From: Terebella lapidaria
Lineage: Eukaryota; Annelida; Polychaeta; Terebellida; Terebellidae
NCBI GenBank assembly: GCA_949152475.1
Contig: OX424560.1
Span: forward strand, 7,068,001-7,132,000
DNA length: 64,000 nucleotides
Reading direction: 5' to 3'
Shown here: positions 23,464-37,485 of the stretch, piece after piece
Layout: each line of letters opens with the position of its first letter
How positions within the stretch are numbered: the first letter of the stretch is position 1
Notes under the pieces: generated by a model
Told to the model about the DNA's origin: nothing
What the model saw: only the letters and a program-made list of their open reading frames with translations
The model's database searches: none
Made by a program: the position numbers and the translations under genes

Positions 23464-26400
23464 GTAAGTGTTACCGTGACAATATTGTTTGTAGAACTGT
23501 CAGTTGTCGTGTCTATATACCTGTACGTGTTGATTAGGTAACTACTGGTAGAAATAAGCAGGGGGATTTCCTCATATTGTTCGTCTGTTCTTTATCTTTT
23601 ATTTCTTGTCGTGTTTCGTTGAATTTTCCAAAAATAAAACAAGACCTTTTAGCTCCTTCCCAGGGAAATGTGGTTCTGTCGTTGGCCGTCGTCGGAAGTT
23701 TAATCAAAGTGAGTGCTCGCTGCAATTCCTTGAATGTAACTTTGATCCTCGCGACACCGATATGGATAGCCGAATGATTAATACTCGCTGACATGATGAG
23801 AACAACTTACAGATCGGTGCCTGAACCGCCACTGAAGAAAAGAAAGAAAAAACAAAGAACTATTTTCCCTTTCGAGAACTAGATCTGCAAAGTTGGTGGC
23901 GGATGAATCTCTCTGAATCTATATATCCTTCTTATACTTGGCTGGAAACAAAGTACAGGTCAATGGGATCCTTGTCTTCTCGTTTCGCTCAGATTTCGTC
24001 TTTCTCTCCTACCAGTGGGTAGTTGGATTTACCCCGGCTTGTGTCCGGGTGATGGATGTGTACCCAATACATGTCACAATGTTATTGGATCGCATTCTTC
24101 CGTGATTTCAAGACCGACCCCAAGGACTTACTACTTTTACTGAACTTCGTTAAAAGCAATTCCGTCCGATAATATAATATTTGCTGCTCTGCCTGGGTAC
24201 GGGGTGTCCCAAAGTGGAAAGACCGATTCATCGTTTTCTGCTTTATTATTTTTAGTGAACCCATAAATACATTAGGTCTACATGGATTGTTTTCGCTAGT
24301 GCCAGAATGCCAGTTTTCAAGAATACACGGTTTGCCAAGTAAGCATTGCGTAACTAATCAGAAGATTGGTGAACCCATTGTACATTAAAATTGCATCAAT
24401 CACAGTATTAAGCACATGCTACAAGTACCTGCATTTTATAATTAGGCACAAGGCATATGTCATCAATGTGTACCCAAATGGCACCAAGAAATGATATATG
24501 GAACATTAACTGTTCGTGTTGACGTATTATCATCCACTGGTGATGGTTTATATTACCTGGATCACGTTCATTATTTATTGTTCCGTATTAATAGCCACCA
24601 GTCAATCGGAATATATTATCCACATAAACGTGTCATGGCGTCGTTCAGCATGTAATGGACGACCATTTCTATTGTATGTTATAAAACGTCATATATTTGT
24701 TGATACCCTATGGCGTTTATACACTAAAAACAAACTGGGATTCATTGACGATCTGCCGTTTATATAAGTACACTCGTTGTTCTGTGCCATTGTAGCATCG
24801 TCGCTGACATGCGATAGCCATATAAACAAAGGTGTCAGGGGCTGAATGTGCTATATGAAACCATGTAACGCGCAAACTATAACATTGCGCGTACATTCGA
24901 TCGCGAGGGGTGCTTATGTGCGTGCGATATAGCGTATAACAATAGCTACGTACAATACGCATTGCACTGGACATTAAAACGACAATGGCCCGGAGTAATT
25001 GTTACCTAGATGATGAGGTACCCACCCAGCTACCTAGAGCTCCGAGCACCGTGATTCTTTCTTTATCTCACTCATTACTGAGACCACCTTAGTCTTCCAT
25101 CTTCCAACTGCACGGAACCGGATAAATGCCAATCAATAGGCATTTCTTCATACGAAGTCGCTAAGACTGGCCTGGAGAATGAACACAAGAGAGGGGAGAG
25201 GACAGTGGTGCTGGAGTCAGCTGCCGTGCTGTGCCGTGCGTCTTAGGATGCACGGCTGGTTCTGTCACATAACTCACACGTAAACCAATCGCTAAGCCAG
25301 CCTTTTAAGACAGTGAATGGATAAGTCACTCTTTATTACAATCTTGATAAAGCCAACATTTGACATAGATCCATGAGATAGGTATCTTCAGTGCCGCGGC
25401 GTCTTCCAGGCGTTGTTTCTTGAGAGTGGGAAGAGAGAAAAGATGGCTTGCGATGGTATGCGTGTCAGATGAAAATAGCGATAAGGCGCGGTATTTTCAC
25501 GTTATTACGCCAATACATCTTGATCAGCGGTGACAGAGGTTGCGTCGAACGACAAAGCTTTGCCAGCGTAAGCCACTCAACTCTGGATAACTCAATCAGA
25601 AACACAGCTACCGTTATACCGTTATTGATATATTTGTCTATGTTCTAAGCGGCCTTTGTTCCCCTTACCCGATCTACCTTGCGAGTGAGCCGCTTCCAAC
25701 GGTAACGCTGTAAAAAATTGATTCCTGACGTTGTTTTTAGAAACACATCGCGCATGTGCGTTGACATTCAAACGCGAGTTTTGAAGTTGTTCCTCACCCT
25801 CCTTGTGATGTTCTTGGACCTTGCCATGATATTGGATCCGTTGTGTTTATTTAATAGTGTGGAGTCGGGAGTTGACAATATTAGCGCTTTTTATCCCCGC
25901 CCGGAAGACACCGCTAGCAATTAGCGGCGACGAAGATGGCGCAACAAACCACTTTCAGAATCGGCTGTGTACGCAAAGAAGACACAACACTGAAGACGAA
26001 ACATGCCTTAACGATTTTTGTCTTTCTTCATTGCCACGGCAACCTTCACAACGGCGGATTTTGTTGGGTGAAATGCCCTGGGTACGACTGAGGCGAGGGG
26101 ATAACGGGGCGGTACTGGGGATGAGAAATCATTTTCACGCTTTTACTTTTGGCCTTCGAGCGTTTTAATGCGAATATATTTTCAATGGCAGTTGCAATTC
26201 CGGCATGGGCAGACTCTTTCCTTCCGCGAACAGATTTCATTGATCCCTTATGGAAGAGTGGACGAGTATGGTATCAAAGGACACCCCCATGGCATCGGTG
26301 ACCAGGCCGAGTGGTCGGGGTGTGAGTCTCCAACAGAGCCGCTTGTTAAATTGAACCTGGCCGGCCAAGCACTTGCTCTGTGTTGTGATTGTGAGTTGAG

Positions 26401-28499
26401 GGAAGGCACACAGACGGACCACACTTGACTGTTTCTTTACGGCCATTATGGGGTAGCCAAAAATACATCAGGACCGGGTAGAGCCCTTGATGAATTCTCC
26501 GACCATTTCTCTTTTCAGCTTTTTTCGTTTCAGCTTACACCTTTTGCATAATGGTGTCTGCAGGGTCAAAGTAGGGAAAAAAGTAGGGGACTTTTCCCAT
26601 GAAAGGATAGCAATACATTATTATTTCTTTAATGTCCTATACCAGAAATCTTTGAACTATTTTGTGACAGTTTCGGGTGGCCGACATGTTTTTGTCACTC
26701 AACGTGTCTGTGAAAGAAAGGTCTGTGTTATGTCGATATTTACTGGACAACTGTCAAAGGAAGGTGAGCTACGTTTATGAATTTATGAGTTTTGAGCATA
26801 TTAAATTTGCGATATTGGTTTACATCCCTTCTGGTTCTAGACTTTTCAATTCGGCAGTGTCTGGTCGATATTTCCATATAAAGGAAGACAAAATAAACAT
26901 GAAAATGTCCGTACTTGGTTGCATTTGTTGAACCATAGATGATTCTCAATTGATATACATGTGTTTGTACCACACCTGTATATTTTACCGCTAGTGCAAC
27001 AAAATTACAAAATCTAACACTCTTGGAATAGAAAGTAAGCCCAACCGAGCATTAATATCCAGAGATTATACATTGGCGTCATCAGGGGCAGACATTCTGT
27101 AAATATCATTTGATTGTATATAAGGTGTTTTTATTGCTGCCATCACTTTCGACTCGAGCAATTGGAAGGAGTATAATTTCACATAGTACATTTTCCTTCG
27201 ATGAATAATTTTTTTAACCATAATGTATCAGTGTTTATTTCACATCCACAGCCCTATTATATAATCAAGAATAAGTCATTTTCAACGCAAGAATCACAGA
27301 GAGAAAGTTAAAGTGAACTATTTTACAATCGTCTATTGATCTGTCTGTTGGTCTGTGTAAATTTGCACGGGATTTGCCAGTAGCTGACACGTTTATTATT
27401 TAATAGAGATTACTGCAGTCATTGCACATCAATTTTTGCAATCTTTCTCAGTATGCTTTCCTAGTAGTGATCCGGGGTATCAATAAAACATGATGAATCT
27501 TGCACGCCGTCTACAACGATCCACGTTTATTTTCGGTGAGCGAATTGTGACATTTGCTGATGCACAGGTAAATCTAGGTGGGTTTATAGATTGGCTCCAT
27601 ATATATACTTTATACGACAATAGTTTACCCTGTAGGCACCGACTTCTAAGCAAATTTACCCGTGGCTCGCAGCTAGTTTAGTTACCCCCACCTGTGCATG
27701 ATAGTACTGTTGTATGATTCATGCGTGGGACGTACCTGACACCTAACGGTATACATTCCCTCAGATCTGATGGGTGTTGTCTATTGCATCCCCTATTGGA
27801 AGTTCGCTTTGGGCGTTTTTACAATCGTAATCTTGGAAACAGGAGACAACTGGATATCAATGATGGGAATCCGTTCGACATGAATCAATTTGCTGGTGTC
27901 TAAAAGTGCTGGAGTCTGAAAAATATCCTATCGATTGTGACTGTATAACTAAAAACACAGGAATTGAACAAGATGTTTCGCTGTTCGCTTTTTTTCGTTT
28001 TTTAAAATAAAAAACGGGACTACGAGCAGCTGTCAAATTAATCTACTTTACTAGGAGCATCAGCGAATCACATTGAGAAGCAACTCAAATTTCCACATGG
28101 ATAATTGAATAGCTGATTATTGTTATTAACACTACCTGAACACAAATACATCTTCACCGAAGTGAACTGATTAATGTCTGGTTTGAATTCTCTCTAAATC
28201 AACAGTTACGGGTTACTAAGAGGAGTTTTGGCAGAAAAGTAGTTTCCGGGGACTTATTTCACCACCAGCTGGTTGCTACACGAAACAGTTTGTTCTTAAA
28301 GATTAGATTCTGACCCATACCGACTTGTAAAAGTGTCCCTCGATTAAACAAATCGTAATGTATATCGTAAAGACCTCGGTATATCGTTAAAGTCTCACTG
28401 CCAGTCACCATGTGCTTGCAATCACTGCTGATTGAATTATGAATCCATAACACTAGATCTAACAATATCGATTTCATATTTGTGTTCGAATGACATGCT
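23464..28499 (+). other. 5' part of intron 1: no gene seen
   Basis: The part nearest the first exon has no repeat shared with the array except a 30-base inverted match to the 15.3-kb repeat family at 27071-27100 (cattggcgtcatcaggggca). Short open frames on both strands (up to 103 codons at 25857-26168) lack recognisable domains. Confidence 0.5.
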
Positions 28500-30552
28500 T
28501 TTCTGAAACATACGTATACATGTGCATGATTTAGTATATTGTGGCGGGACTGTCAGATTTTCAGACTCGACATCAGCCTACATGTTTATGTCTTTCTGAA
28601 GGTTGGTTACTCAAACACCGGTGAACAAATACCGCTGTTTGTTCAGTCAGGCCTTGTGGTGATTTCCAACACCTCTCAGGCATAGATCTGGCTGCCAAAA
28701 ACCCTGGCAGCTGTGTGAATAACCAGTTGCCTATTCCCTCAACTATATTAGGAATATCAATACTGCGTTTAAAACAAAACGACATTTCTAATTACCAGTA
28801 CTATCAATAGGCTTATGTATTTCATGAATTGAGAATGTTTACCGCTTGCAATGTTGCAGCATAATGACATATGAGTTTATATATTGACATGGTCACCAGA
28901 TATGCTTACTGGTAATCGTAAGTAGCCCATGCATGCTTTTGATAAGCCCTTTACAAACGATCGACTGTAATGGAATGTTCGCGTAGAATGGACGTACGTA
29001 TGGTGCATAATTCACATTTAAGAATTATCACTATGTTGTACATATAGTAAACATCCACTAAGTGTAACATAATAGTGCACACAGTACAATATCAAATTTG
29101 TGTAATTATATATTTTCTTTTGTTTAGGATTCAAACCTGAACCGATTAACATTAGGCACATAGCAAATGCAGAAAAATATATGTATTTATTCGAAAATAG
29201 ATATTGCAATGGTTAAAAACAAGGCACAACGAGTTTTGAAAAGAAAGTAATTATCACTCCATTTCCTGGTATATGTTTTCGTGAACACGATTCATTGTTT
29301 AACGTTCAAAGGAAAAGGTTCAAAGGTCACACTGTCAATATTAGAGCTGTTATGTAATAGTCGATAGAGACTTACGCAATATCATGTTTTATCTGAGCCA
29401 TTTGATGGGCTAGAAGAAATATCCAGGTATTATTCAATCGAAAGTATACGAAATATGCAATTGGTAACATGGGTAATGTCATTCCGAATTTTGTCAGCCC
29501 GACACCAAATTATGGTACCAATTTCATTGACACTACATAAAATTATTGTGAGAATCTGGATGTTTATCGTTGGACTATTTTAATGTATCTATAAATCTCT
29601 GCCGACTTTGATTCAGAACCAAATATCACGCAGGGATCTTTGCCTCTGTTCGCTCGCACAGGGCCTAATGCATCGTCATGGTTGGGTGCAGAAAGTACCG
29701 CAGAATTTACATTTGAAATGGCCTCTGTCAAACGTCATCCAGTACAGGTTGAAGATAATGTTTCTAATGCAACGCGGTCTCGGAATTGATGCTGGAATTG
29801 ATTCATCGCTGTGAGGGATACAGCTCTCCCACTGCTAACGAAAATCCACCGCGATCAAACACGCCAGCGGTCGTTAAGTGGTCACCAGTGTTTTGCCCGT
29901 TATTTTGTCAAGTGCCTGGCATCATACCATGTCGATCACGGACTTGATGGTACCAACGATCACTTTCTCGGAGTTCGGAACTTCGTTCGGTTATGCTTTC
30001 ATTTCAATGTCATATAGGTGCATTTCCAATATGAACTTTTTCAACTTTTGTAACCCGGTATTTCTGAATCACAATTGAAACATTCCAATTGTTAGGTTGC
30101 AGATGTTGGGACTGTTGTAATAAAACATTTTCAACTCTTCGTAAGATTCAGACATCTCCTAGGTTTCAACTTCGTTGTTATTACACACCAATTATGGCTG
30201 ATTTTACCAGAATGACATTATGCCATGAGCAAGGAATGCGCTTGAGGCATTGAATCTGCATGATATTCATGCAATAATGTTGTGTTCTTTCTTTTAACCT
30301 CGAGGAAATAATGCAGTCTCGTTCAAGAAAGCTACGACTGAACTGGCAATATCCAACTAATTAGGCAAAACTATTCTCAAAGAAATGTGATTATTGAAAG
30401 CCGTAACAAATACAAATCTAATTAAGAAAGCAAGAGTATCCTTGTTTTCTAAGGACAGTTGATTGTCAATAGAGACCTCTCAAATATAGAAGTACATATT
30501 TGGTTTAAATACTCTCAAGTTGATATTATATTTGGAACAGAGTGAAGGTTCA

Positions 30553-30580
30553 TAGAGAGAGAGAGAGAGAGAGAGAGACA
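30553..30580 (+). repeat. (GA)n microsatellite
   Basis: About twelve GA dinucleotides in a row within intron 1; an ordinary simple repeat. Confidence 0.9.
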
Positions 30581-33500
30581 AAAGGGTGCATATTGGTACC
30601 TAGTAAACTCGGAGTTATCACCTTAGGTCATGAAGAAGTTTCTATTGACTATACTGTACATTGTAGTATTAAAATACATAATGTGCAAAGTTATAACATT
30701 CGTCGCTTGTTTCAAAGATACATGTAATCCTCTGCTTTACCATATATTGTAGGTAACCATTCTTTGATATGTATTTATATGTTTATATATTTATATCTTT
30801 GATATATGTTTATGATGCATATGTTGACTCGACTTTGACACCCTGTTTAATTCGAGTACGTATAATTTTGGTTTTATGGAGGAACGTATCCTGTTGACAG
30901 TACCATGTCCTCGCTTCCATCATCCCGTCCTTAGCAGTCACTTCTGGCAGAGGCTCATGGCTCGAACACCGAGAAAAGATCACTAAACAAATACAACTAT
31001 TTGCTCAGTCTGGCCTGTCTCTGACTCCCAACACCTCGCCCCATAGATCGTGATGAAAAATATGACATCAGAGGTGGCTTTCATCTGACAGTGCAGTATT
31101 TCGCTAGCAATGTCCATTTGAACAGCGTCGCGCCAATGTCTGCTTCCTGAAATATGGTCCTGAAAATGCATGTCATTCAAATCATGCATCATAATTTCCA
31201 GCATTGATTTTTGGTTGTATTAATGCACAAGTCCTGATGGTTAATCTCGCTAACACGCGTTTCTATGGAGATGACAATGTCCTTGCATGGCACAGTAACC
31301 AGGTTTTACAGGAAGGTAATTGCGTTCAAAGTAATCATAGTATTAATAGTCTTCCAGGAATAAAATGATATTTTAATTAAATCGGAATGTCGACCATGAT
31401 GAACTGACACTATTCTGTACATTCAAAAGTCGGCATCAGCCTATCAATGGTACCTGAGAATGCGAGGAGGTCATTCTTCATGTATTCCATACATTGAAAT
31501 GGACACTGATGCAATATAGCACATTGTAAATAGGCGACAGTACGTGCAATTATTATGATCATGTTAAAAATTGATATGAAATACATCACATCCAAAATGT
31601 GAATGTGAACAAAAACTATGATGAATTTCAATGCATCATTTTCAAATTGGACGCAATACATATGAACCAATTTCAAGAATCACCGAGGGTGCCAGCTCTG
31701 TCATGGCCTTCACACAATATGGTCATAACTCCAAAGTGCAAACGAAATGAACTCAATAGCCGAGTGATTTCCGTTTCCCACCCAAACAATAATAGCCGAG
31801 TGATTTCCGTTTCCTACCCAAACAATAAATTGTTTTATAAATAATTAATTTTTATAGTTCGCAATATCTTTCATGACATCTTAAACAATTTTACACGATT
31901 GTTTGGCGTTTCATCACTCTGAAAGCATCAAATATGCTCATGGCATACGCAGAAAAGCACCAAAAACTTTGATTCTACACCTTCTCTTATATATAATATG
32001 TTGGTGGGTTTTCTATCGTGTCCTACGGGTTCCCTAATGCTTTCACCAATTAGTAATGAAGTGTCATTTCGCTTTCATTACTACAACACATTCATCTCGG
32101 TTTGAAACCATCTGAGTGTGACGAATTATGTGGGATTTCGGCCCACCTAACGTACGCATTTTATGTAAAATTCCATTTCGTCATATTGAATTTTACAATT
32201 ACTGGTTGTGAGTCGGGTTTTTCGTAGCATATACAAAATCAGATAGATGGGATCGAACAAAATATGTTTTATCTGTGGATGATACCTAACATCTACTGTC
32301 GTTTTTGTTCTGTAACAATCTGTTTTTATTACAATATTAATTTGGGCTGTGTCGTAACACATCGCTTTGTTGTGTTCTTATGCGATCATGTCTTATACAT
32401 TTTCTATCTAGTTTGAACCATTTCTGTCAGCTGGGTCGATCGTCACTGGTACTGTGGAAGGATTCATATCTATGACAAAACAGTCATTCCATGGCAATAT
32501 TTCTTTACTGAATTAATTTTGGTATTATGTGTTTCCAAGGTCAGGTAAAAATTATATCATACAGCATTGATACAACAAAATGTATCAGTCAAGTTGTGCG
32601 CATACCTGTGTGAAATATGACATTTTAATGTCGATACTTGCACCCACACTGATGAAGCCCTAGCGCTTCCCTGTCTACCGATTCATGATATACCGACTAT
32701 ACACTGTAAATATTTGACGTGCAAGCGCACTTTATGCGAAGAAGCTAAACATAACTTGCTGGATAGACGGAACAAATATGCATTACATAGCAGGTTACCT
32801 TGAATGTAGCTGAAAACATTGGCTAGGCCTTTCAACTCACTCTAAGGGTCTGTGCAAACTGGATGTTTGCAGAGTGGCCAAATCCATAACAAACACGTGA
32901 TAATTTAATGATGCTTGAAATAACTAAGGGTAGTACTTTCTATTTGACTAGAGCCTGTGGTAACATGTGGTTAGCCCTGTTCTCTGTTAATTGCCATCCA
33001 GAGCTCAATATAAGCAAGACCTGATAAATAATGCATACATTGTCCACAGGAGTAACTACAAGGCCCTATATTTATATCCCCTAGGGTAAACTTTTTTGGT
33101 CAAGATTAGATAGGTCAAATGTGTGGGAGGCGGATTACTCCCATACTTTTTACAGTGTAAAACACCACTACACCAACGCGAATGTCCCCCGTCAACATGA
33201 TACATTAATAAGAGTCTTGCATTTGTGTAATAACATTGCAACGAGGGACATGCGACATTCTGATTATCCATTCATTTCCATCAATGTCAGACTTCACGGT
33301 TGAAAGGAGAAACTACAGAATATGTTACACAATTTACATATGAAAACACCCCCTATTGCTGTACATAATGCTTCCCTCTTGCATGTGTACCGTCACCCAT
33401 TCTTCTATTGGAATTGACTCGCTGCTGTAAAGGATATAGATCTCCTGATGGCAACAGAAAGTTATCGAGTTTGCCACAACGCACGTCACCATCCGATAAG

Positions 33501-36500
33501 TGGTCAACAGTGATTTTTGTCTTACTAGATCGAATCCACCATTATGTCGATATCGATCACCAGCTGATTGATACACCCAATTCAAACTTTTCTCATAACA
33601 AACAAATCAATTTGTTGCCATTTTACAAGACCATCAGGGAACAGAGACACAATTGTTTCACACCCCAACCCTCAATGATGTTTCATTCGCTAGATAAAAT
33701 TGATATTACAATATCGATGTATGACCTATTCCCACTTTCGTTGGAAACGACTTTATTTCGTTTCAAAATACGTCGATATATGAGTATACGAATGTATGGA
33801 TGATTCCCGTTCGTTCCTCAGAATGAGGTGAGGAAAAACATTGCCACAGAAAAACACAAAGGCGAGAGAGATTTGCTATCGATTGAAGAAGCTACACTGT
33901 TTATGTGCTCCTGGATGTAGCCACAATCAGGTTAATTAAACAGAACAATGTGGCTGAGCAATGAGAGAACAATTCGGACAACATCAATCAATTCCAGAGA
34001 TATGTCTTCCTTTTTGAGAACCAATATTGATAATTCACACAATGCCGCAAACTTCAATGAGAAAGTATGTCTGATTCAACTTAATATGCATGTCGATTGT
34101 GCAATTATGAAACAGGTGTTGTCTGAGCAATATGGACCATTACAAAGAATCATTTTGAAAGCCATAATTGTATGATTTTGTCACATGGATTTTTTTATTC
34201 AGTTATATGTGGTAGTACGTGTATTACGAATTTAGAATGCACACATTGTAATTTCTGTTCATTTTTTGAAATTACATTTGCATGTTTGGGGTTTGGAAGA
34301 GCAGAAAAGGTGAGAACGTCATACACATGTATGTCGGGTATAGACAATCACTCTATTTAAAAAAACACTATAGCTTACATTATCAAGGAAAGCTCCAGTA
34401 TATGCAAATACTATTCGTATAGTTCTCATAAAAAACATTAGATACGAGGCAGACAAAAACTGCTGGCTATAGTACAGTCGTTTTTTAACCTGATCTTTCG
34501 CTGCCATCAACAACTTTATTACCACTAGCCATTAGCTTGGCGGATGTGTGGTAGTTGTTCTTTGTGATATTGTGAGGCAACAGTCACTTCGTGCCAAAGA
34601 TTCAGCTTTGCCAGTATGACATCGGGCCAGGATGGTTTTGACAGAGGTTTCACTTAGGCCTTTTGTGAGTCACGTCCGCATTCGCGTGATGCAAATGTAC
34701 AATTTTGTTGTTGTTCCCTTTTCTTGTCTGGAAATGCCATTCTACTACCCTTTTATGTTTGACAAAACATCGATTGAGACAGTCGTGTAAAGACCTTGAA
34801 CAATTCATACACATGGACCTGATATCGAAGAGTGAATGACACTAAATCAATGATCAATTGCTTCTCAGTCCTAATTCAATGAGTTTTTGATCAGTTTCTT
34901 TTCTCACCATATTATTTTTGTGTAGTTTGGTCTGTATCATTCACATGAACTGACTGCAGTATACAAATCGATCACTAGTGACATGCATTCTAATGAATAT
35001 AGGCCTACATCAATTTTGATACCATTAGATATGTACAGGTTCTTCAACGTAGACGACCACATTCCCAGGAAAAACAGATATACTTTCGTATGGCAATCAG
35101 GAGTTGATGAGAGATATGTCGACTCGAATGTGATATCTGGTTCCGTACATTCAAACTACACCTATATTTGATTTATGTGTGGGAAATCTTGCGCTGACTG
35201 TACAATGTCCTCCCTTCTATCATCCCGTCCTTACCAGTCACTTCTGGCAGAGGTTCATGCCTCCAACACCGAGAACAGATCGCTAAGCAAACACAACTGT
35301 TTGTTCTGTCTGGCCAGTCTCTGATTCCCAACACCTCGTCCAGTAGATCTTCATAAAAGATATGACATCAGAGCTGGCTTCCATCTGACAATGCAGTATT
35401 TCGCTGGCAATGTCCATTTGAACAGCGTCATTCTCTGATTCCTGAAATATAGAACTGAGAATGCATGTCACTGAGACCATGCATCAAAATTTCCAGCATT
35501 GATTTTAGGTTGGTATTAACTCACAAGTAGTGATGTTTATCTCTAACACATATTTCTCTGGAGATGACAATGTCCTTGCATGGCACAGTAACCAGGTTTT
35601 ACAGAAAGGTATCTACGTTCAAAAATAATCACATTATTAATATTACACCAAGAATAAAAGGATATTTTAATCCAATTTAAATGCTGAGTATAATACAATG
35701 ATACTATTTTGCACCATTGAATGTGGGCTCGAGGCTATCGCCGAAAGACGAGGGTAACTGAGAATGGCAAATGACATTTTTGCATTCTCAGTTTCATGCT
35801 TCGCCCCCAACGCTCTAATGTCAATAATGCAAGTACTTTCATGGTACACTGGTAACAAATCAGAAATATGTCACCTCCAAGGTATATATGCGGACAAAAT
35901 GTTGATGCATTTCTTCCTTGTTTTATGCATCAATTTGAACGCAATATAACCCGAAGTTGAGATATCACCGAGAGCGTCAGCTTTGTCATGGCCTTGACAC
36001 GACTCAGACATAACTCCAAAATGCAAACGACACGAAATCGATAGCCGAGTGGTTTCAATTTCCCACCAAATCAATCAGATTTTACATAAATATTCCGATT
36101 TTATATTTCAGACGTTTTCAGACGCTTCTTTGTCCTGAAAGCATCAGATTGTCAAACTGACCTAAAGGTAGCATACACAGGGGGACACCATACACTTTGC
36201 TTCCACACCTTCTAGCTTATAGTATACTAGTGTAGCTGAGTTTCTAGTGTGTCATCCCAGGATTTGTTCATGATTACACGATTTATGGTTGCTGCTTGCA
36301 TTGAAACAAAGCAGTCATTTTGATAAGAAATCAACTGAGTTTTTCGAACTGCGTGGGTTTTCGGCCCACCTAGCATGAACATTGGATATAATATTTCGTA
36401 TTTCATTTTTTTCCATTGACAATGTGTCCAGCACATATAAAATCAGATTTTTAGATCGTTTCTGTTTTGTAACAATTTGTTCCAGTTATAATATCATTTT

Positions 36501-37329
36501 AGACTGTGTCATGTTTTTATAGCAAAAATTCGCTATGTCATGGTCGTCAAGTTCACGTCTGAGATTCATTCATTTGCTTGAAGCCAATTTTCGTCAATAC
36601 AGACGTCTATATCATTTCTATTATACAGGGTTGCTATACCCAATCTGGACTAAGTTGTACTATACCTAAGTGAAAAATGGTATTTGGATGTCAATTTTTC
36701 ACCCAAATGGATGAAACCTTCGCGTTGCCCTACTCACATATTAATGATGTCAACAAGGTGTACTGTACATGTAAATATTTGACGTAAATGCATATTAGTG
36801 GAAGAAGCTAAACATAATGCCCTGGGTAGACGGAACAAATATGCATTACACAGCAAGTTACGTTGAACTTAGGTGAAAACAACAATTAGGCCTTTCGACT
36901 TAACCACAGGGGTATGTGCAAACTGGATGTGTGCAGAGTGGCCGAATCCATAACAAACACTGTGATAATTTAATGATGCTCGAAATAACTAAGGGTAGTA
37001 CTTTTTATTTGACGACAGCCCGTGGTAACATGTGATCTTCTCTGTTAATTGCCATCCAGAGCTCAATGTAAGCAAGACCTGATAAATAATCCATACATCG
37101 TCAACATGAGAGACTACAAGGCCCTATATTTATATCCTCTAGAGTAAACTTTTTTGGTCTAGATTAGGTAGGTCAAATGTGTTGGCGCCAGGTCACTGCT
37201 ATGCCTTAAAAGACACAACTACACCAACGCAAATGTTCCCAATCTACATGATACATTAATAAAAGTCTTGTATTTGCTTAACAGCACTGTAAAAATTGGC
37301 ATGCGACATGCTGATAATTATTTTATCCA

Positions 37330-37485
37330 CTACGGTCTGCCCCTGATGACGCCAGTGTGTCTTTGGATAAACTATTTGGTCGGACTTTGTTTCTATTGCA
37401 GAATGTTGTGTATTGCGTTTGTTATTGGCATCGTCGGAATATGACTGTTGGTGGTAATGGGTTCATTCTTACATTCAGACGGAGA
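37330..37485 (+). repeat. Dispersed copy of the 15.3-kb repeat family
   Basis: The run from tctgcccctgatgacgccag through tgtgtctttggataaactat to ggtggtaatgggttcattct matches 15303-15444 at most positions. It interrupts the second copy of the intron duplication, since 33.3 kb lacks it. Confidence 0.75.
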
